Below are positions 59,196 to 64,000 of a DNA stretch of 64,000 nt, in pieces (the first letter of the stretch is position 1; each line of letters begins with the position of its first letter). A program made the position numbers and the translations under genes. Below the pieces are notes generated by a model, which was not told the DNA's origin, searched no databases, and saw only the letters and a list, made by a program, of their open reading frames with translations. Source of the DNA: Pseudovirgaria hyperparasitica (Eukaryota; Ascomycota; Dothideomycetes; Acrospermales; Acrospermaceae); assembly GCF_010093815.1 (NCBI RefSeq), contig NW_022985555.1, forward strand, positions 1,107,523-1,171,522. Reading direction: 5' to 3'.

Positions 59196-60234
59196 ATGAA
59201 CGTCAGTCGGCCCTCAAAGGGCATCCGCATGCCCTGGCAATCCATGCACATCCACCGACACCTCCCCGACTCGGAACGCGCCCCCCGCCTGCCCCTATCC
59301 TTCCTCCCACGCACCGCCAAGCGCTACGTCGTCGCCTGCGCCGGCGAGTTCGTCGGCACATTCATGTTCCTCCTCTTCGCCCTCGGCGGCACAAACGTCG
59401 TCAACACGGCCCCGGCAGAGGGCGCAAACTCGGCCGACCTGTCCGCGAACCCGAGCAAGATCATGTTCATCGCGCTGTGCTTCGGCATGAGTCTGGCCGT
59501 GAATGCATGGGTGTTTTTCCGGATTACGGGGGGGCTGTTTAATCCCGCGGTGACGTTTGGCATGATGATTATTGGCGCGATGGAGTATGCCAAGGGCGGC
59601 ATGATTATCGCGAGTCAGATCCTCGGCGGCATTGCGGCGAGTGCGGTTGTGAGCGCCATGATGCCGAATGTGCTTGCGGTCAAGACGGAGCTGGGCGGCG
59701 GCACGACGGTCGTGCAAGGCCTGTTCATCGAGGTTTGTAGCCTTTCTTCTCCCCTCCTTTCCAGACGCGAAACTAAGCAAAGGACAGATGTTCCTCACCG
59801 CCCAGCTCGTCTTCACCATCTTCATGCTCGCGACGGAGAAGCACGCGGGCACGTTCATCGCCCCCGTCGGCATCGGCCTCTCCCTCTTCGTCGCCGAGCT
59901 CATGGGCGTCTACTACACCGGCGGCTCCGTCAACCCGGCCCGGTCCTTCGGCCCGTGCGTCGTCACGCGCGACTTCCATTCCTATCACTGGATCTACTGG
60001 GTCGGTCCCGTGCTGGGCAGCCTGCTGGCCGCCGCCTTTTACACCTTTATCAAGGCGCTCGAGTTTGAGACGGGCGATCTGGAGCCGGACAGCGAGGCGG
60101 CGGTGGAGGTGCCGTTGGATCGCGAGAGTGGTGGTGCGGTTGCGGCGGATGCGGGTCCGACGCCGGGGTTGATGACGAGGTCGACGGGGACGACGGATGT
60201 CTTTCAGAAGGGTCCGGAGCTGGAGAAGGCGTGA
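59196..60234 (+). CDS. Aquaporin (MIP family, orthodox type)
   Basis: Exon 1 is 59196-59732 and exon 2 59788-60234; the 55-base intron (GTTTGT...GACAG) is phase 0. The product is 327 aa. Six hydrophobic segments are present. Both pore loops are intact: GGLFNPAVTF and GGSVNPARSFGP. The residue after the second NPAR is Ser, not the Asp that marks aquaglyceroporins, so this is a water-type channel by sequence. The cytosolic N-terminus (about 45 residues) is basic and Pro-rich; the C-terminal tail (about 60 residues) is acidic, with repeated Gly/Ser/Thr and a final ELEKA. Strong GC-rich codon use in this gene contrasts with its AT-richer flanks. Localisation (plasma membrane or vacuole) is not evident. 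Confidence 0.95.
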
Positions 60235-61630
60235 TGGGTCGAGGGCGGCATGTGTGATGGGTTATGAGTTATGAGTTATGAGTTATGAGCCATGCACGGC
60301 ACGGCACGGCACGTACACGCAGCGAGTGTCTTTTAATATAGTTCACACAAATCATATAATTATACAGCCCAGTCATCTCCCCTGACTCCAAAAGTACAAG
60401 AAAAGAAAGAAAAGCGAAAGCCATCCGTGATACACGGCAGTCTGACAGCAGTCCAAACGACTGACCACGCCCACGGGAACGACTTGAATCATGACACGGA
60501 AGAAATCAAGGCGCGTGTACTAAGTGCATTGCATAATCGCGACGATGTGGTGGTGGTGATGATGGTGATAGTGATAGACTAACTGAGTCGAGGGGTGTGC
60601 GGGTCATGCGAGGCTGTTTAACGTCGTTCTGAGCAGCTGATTCATCAGGTGGACGTTTCGAGTTGGCTGGGGTGGTTTAGGTAGCTAGTGCGATTTGGGA
60701 TGGTATGTTACGGTTTTACTGCTGTTAGTAATCAGGTAGTAGATCGTCTGGCTTAGGTAAGCGATGCTATGCTTCTATTTTCCGTGGAATCTACGTCTTG
60801 TTTTTTTTTTTTTTCGTTCTTTTTATTTTGACTTAGTCTAGGTGAATTCCACCTCGCAGGCTGCGAAACAGAGCTATATATATGTTCTCAAATAATTCCA
60901 TATTACACACGGTAGGATCCTAAACTATATAACGATACGACGTAACACCAATTCTTATAATACAAATAATACACCAGACCCTAAGACATCTCCCCCGGCG
61001 CTAAACCCACCTAGACCCACACCAAACGTCGCGCGGGACGGACCTCGTCATCTGCGCCTGTCGCACGCATTCCATGGATCTACTCTATGCAAGCAATCGC
61101 ATTCTCTTCTTGCGTGAGATGATGACTGTGAATACTTCCACACAGAGACACCGATTGTTAGTCAGGAAGGGGATATGGGGATATACGTCCACCGCATTGA
61201 TGCATGACTGGATAGATAGATGGATGCATGACAGAAAGAAAGGAGGTGAGGAAGAAAGACGCAGTGGTGTGCTCAGTGTCAGGGTCAGGGAGTTAACATT
61301 CGACATCCACGAGACCAGACCACGTTTAGGTTCCGCGTCTTGGACGGATAGCGGGCGTGCGAGGCAGGTGAGGTAGGTGGGTGTGTAGTGTAGGTAGCAT
61401 GTTGCTGCTGTCGATCCATAAACAAAACACGGATTGTCTGCTCCTGGGTTTCGACGATATACTGACTCTCACACCTACCTACCTATATACATACATATTC
61501 ATTCTATCCCTATATTCCCAAGCCCTAACCCCCAAACCCAAACCCTAACCCAACACCCCCTCCTCTACAACCCCCCAAACAACCCCCCAATCCCCCAACC
61601 CCCCCAATCCCCAAACCAACAACCCCAAAA
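60235..61630. other. Intergenic with short repeats
   Basis: 1.4 kb without a recognisable gene. It holds TTATGAG and GGCAC repeats immediately after the aquaporin stop, a T-run near 60800-60812, and a C-rich stretch from 61500 onward that includes two CCCTAA hexamers (61523-61528, 61543-61548). A 100-codon frame at 61074-61376 has no recognisable features. Confidence 0.55.
60262..60313. repeat. (TTATGAG)n followed by (GGCAC)n
   Basis: Four TTATGAG heptamers, then four GGCAC pentamers, directly downstream of the aquaporin gene. Confidence 0.9.
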
Positions 61631-62520
61631 ATGGGCATAACCCTCTCCACCGAACCCACCCCCCTCACCCCCCTCACCCTGACAACAACCACAATCGGCC
61701 TCCTCGGCTTCGCCTTCACCCTCTCCACCTTCTTCAACGTCTTCTGGTCCGCCATCCACACCTTCGCCCACGCCCCCACCCAGATCCAAGACCTCCTCGG
61801 CAACCTCAAGCAAGCCCTCTACGAGGAGCGGCGCCATCTGAGGGAGATTCGGCGGCGGGGGCGGGGGCGGTCGGGGCGGTGGAAGGGTGGTCCGGGGACG
61901 GGGAGAGGGACGGGGAGAGGGAGAGGGACGGGGACGGGGAGAGCGAACAGTGGCTTCAGGGGGGAGAAGTATGACTACGACGACCACGACGGGGACTGGG
62001 AAGTAGAAGACGACACATCGACCCAAACCATGCGCACCACGATCCGGCACCTCATCGCCGCCTTCAAGGCGCTCGAAGCCCCCTTTCTCGAGCCCGGGCG
62101 CGCGTACTACGAGGACACGAGCTGGGCGGGGGTGAGCGGAGCGAGCAGGACAGAGAGCGGAGCAGCAGCAGGCGGCATAACAGCAGAGCGAGAAGCAGAC
62201 TGGTACACGACGCCGTACAGGAAGTGCGGGGTGCGCGAGCGGTGGGTGTGGGTGCGGCGGGCGAGGAAGGAGGCGGAGGGGCTGATGGGGGCGCTGGGCA
62301 GGGTGCAGATGAGGAGGGTGGCGAGGGAGGTTGGGGAGTTGTTTTTGTGAGTTCTTTTCTTCGTTCGTTTGTTTGGGGAGGGGTGAGAGAGAAAGGGGGG
62401 CTAATGTGTTGTGTTAGTGTTGTGCGGGATATGGAGGGGGAGGTTGGGGGGATTGAGGAGAGGGTGTTTGGGGTGGAGCAGAGGTTGTTGAGGGTTGTGG
62501 GGGTGCGGAGGGTTGGGTAG
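61631..62520 (+). CDS. Unrecognised membrane-anchored protein, 272 aa, strongly base-skewed
   Basis: Exon 1 is 61631-62346, the intron 62347-62417 (GTGAGT...TTAG), exon 2 62418-62520; 273 codons. Splicing continues the frame as ELFF|VVRDMEGEVGGIEERVFGVE, which supports it. The N-terminus has one hydrophobic segment (TTTIGLLGFAFTLSTFFNVF) followed by a helical charged part (IQDLLGNLKQALYEERRHLR). A Gly/Arg/Thr low-complexity stretch (about residues 75-110) precedes a second helical half (MRTTIRHLIAAFKALEAPFL). The first 130 bases are C-rich and the rest G-rich on the coding strand, unlike any other gene here. I recognise no family; it looks like a fungal-specific protein anchored in a membrane. 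Confidence 0.65.
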
Positions 62521-63704
62521 GGGGTGGATTGGGGTGCTGGGGGTTGCTGGAGGATTTGGATGATGTTTGGTGCGTGAGAGGCGCATGTTTACGGCGATTG
62601 AGGACGAAGGATACCTGAACCTGTCTTCATCCCTTACATCCACGACGAACGCTGCGGGAAGGCAATGATATGCTATACGTCCTGACTAGGCCTCTCTTTC
62701 CTCCCGTATCCTTCCTCTTCTCCCTACCCATATACTATACGTCACACCAACAACGACACCAACGACACCAACGACACCAAACAGACTCGAACAAACTCGA
62801 ATAGACTCGAACGATATTGAACAGAATTGAACGGAATTGAACGAACCCGAACGAAATTGAATGGACGAATGGACACACGAACGTATAGACGAATGGACGA
62901 ATGGACGCACGAACGTATACACGCATACACGAAACGGTCGTATACACGCATACACGCAACGAACGTATAGACGTATACACGTATACAAGCATGTACATAC
63001 AACCAAACACACAAACACACATACACAAAAACCGCCAAACACCCCATCCCCAGCCATGACGAGTAAGCAACAAGCCGTAGGATAGCTTTTAACGACAAGC
63101 AGCAGCAGCAGTAGGAGGAGGAGGAGCAGCAGCAGGAGAAAGAAGGCAGCCTATTCGATAGGTTATACATTGTTTCCAATATCGTGGTTTGAAGTCATGG
63201 CTAGAGTTCGTAGGCAATAGATCAAAGTAGACAGACCGGCTATAGACAATGGACGATGGACCGGAGGGGGGATTCACAGAACGAGGGGTTATAGATCCAA
63301 CGACGCGCCACGAGGTAGATAGACAGACAGACAGACAGACAGAAACGACAAAAACGACGCAAAAACACACAACGGAGATGGGGAGAAAACGGACAAAGGA
63401 GACGGCGAGAGGCGAGAGGCGAGAGGCGAGAGAGGCACGGTGGATAGGCAGGCATGGTAGGTCGATAGGTCGATAGGTAGGCATGTATACATGCATGCAT
63501 GCGTTGTAGATAGGTCATGTTAGACAAATAGGTATATAAATAATTCAAAAATCTGCGTGCGTTCGCTCTCCGCTCTTCGCTTCGCTACTATCTTTCGCTC
63601 AAGTCAAACGCCGTACGCTGTTTAAAAACAACCAAGACTAAGAAACTCCGCTGTTGGAAAATATCTACAAGGCGTGATGGATGTATCATGCCGTACCATA
63701 TGAT

Positions 63705-63835
63705 GATGCCGTGCTGTGCTGTGCTGTGCCGAGCTGTGCCGTGCCGAGCCGTCATGCCGAGCCGTCATGCCGTGCCGTGCTGTGCTGTGCCGTACCGTGC
63801 CGTGCTGTGCTGTTACATCGTGCCGTACCGTCATG
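63705..63835. repeat. Pentamer array (TGCCG/TGCTG variants)
   Basis: Period-5 sequence alternating GTGCT, GTGCC, GAGCC and similar units, with short interruptions. Confidence 0.85.
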
Positions 63836-63916
63836 GTATATAGCCGTATCCGCATATCCGTATCCCATATCCCACATCTGTATCCCACATCCCATATCCC
63901 ACCCCCCTTAATCGCA

Positions 63917-64000
63917 CACAAGGCACACAATACACAAGGCACACAATACACAAGGCACACAATACACAAGGCACACAATACACAAGGCACACAATACACA
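63917..64000. repeat. 16-mer tandem array at window end
   Basis: CACAAGGCACACAATA repeated five times exactly (63917-63996) and continuing to the last base, so the array probably extends beyond the window. Confidence 0.95.

Larger units (their letters stand above)
62521..64000. other. Repeat-rich terminal region of window
   Basis: The last 1.5 kb holds no recognisable gene. It is a chain of degenerate short repeats: CAACGACAC at about 62749-62775, GAAC/GAATGGACGAA variants to about 62960, CAGA at about 63317-63343, GAGAGGC at about 63410-63432, TGCCG/TGCTG and a 16-mer (the last two listed separately). Confidence 0.7.

Noticed and set aside
61523-61548. CCCTAA hexamers as an interstitial telomere
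   Set aside because: Only two separated copies within a C-rich stretch, too few for a telomeric tract.
63622-63999. Cys/Val/Leu-rich minus-strand frame of 125 codons
   Set aside because: Produced by the 16-mer and pentamer arrays.
63917-64000. CRISPR-like array
   Set aside because: The units are directly abutting 16-mers without spacers, and the genome is eukaryotic.

Overview
The window is nuclear DNA of a filamentous ascomycete (Pezizomycotina; a Dothideomycetes-like lineage is my guess and is unproven). The reasons are eukaryotic gene content, short GT-AG introns of mostly 45-70 bases, many intron-containing genes on both strands, a Zn(II)2Cys6 regulator, a CRH-type cell-wall transglycosylase, a necrosis-inducing-like secreted protein, and simple-sequence repeats concentrated at the right end. 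I rebuilt the gene models by hand from splice signals and reading phase. Each multi-exon model listed has an in-phase reading frame through every junction.

Left part (1-25.4 kb): housekeeping and nuclear genes. In order: RPB2 (3' end outside the window), the ubiquitin receptor DSK2, a quinone oxidoreductase, an RRM-containing cyclophilin (PPIL4/Rct1 type), a Zn2Cys6 transcription factor behind a 2.9 kb gene-free stretch, an unrecognised 217-aa protein, the COMPASS subunit SWD1/RbBP5, RPB1 (divergent from SWD1), and the tRNA-His guanylyltransferase THG1. Four of these (RPB2, the cyclophilin, SWD1, RPB1) act on or with RNA polymerase II and its CTD.

Middle (26-53 kb): metabolism, secretion and genome maintenance. 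Two NAD(P)-binding short-chain proteins are followed by an NLP-family secreted protein, a class I O-methyltransferase and a predicted GPI-anchored serine carboxypeptidase. Next come a GEN1/Yen1-like XPG nuclease, a Kes1-type oxysterol-binding protein, a coilin-like nuclear protein, a ferric reductase, a histidine acid phosphatase and a haem peroxidase with a long C-terminal extension.

Right part (53-64 kb): genes become sparse and repeats common. It holds a small unrecognised protein, a membrane-anchored CRH glycosidase, an orthodox aquaporin and a strongly base-skewed unrecognised membrane protein, set among microsatellites. The window ends inside a 16-base tandem array. No rRNA, tRNA, transposon or CRISPR array was found. 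The main points for follow-up are the Pol II/CTD gene neighbourhood, the coilin-like gene, a tiny Cys-rich ORF that looks broken by one G, and motif variants in the NLP and acid phosphatase.
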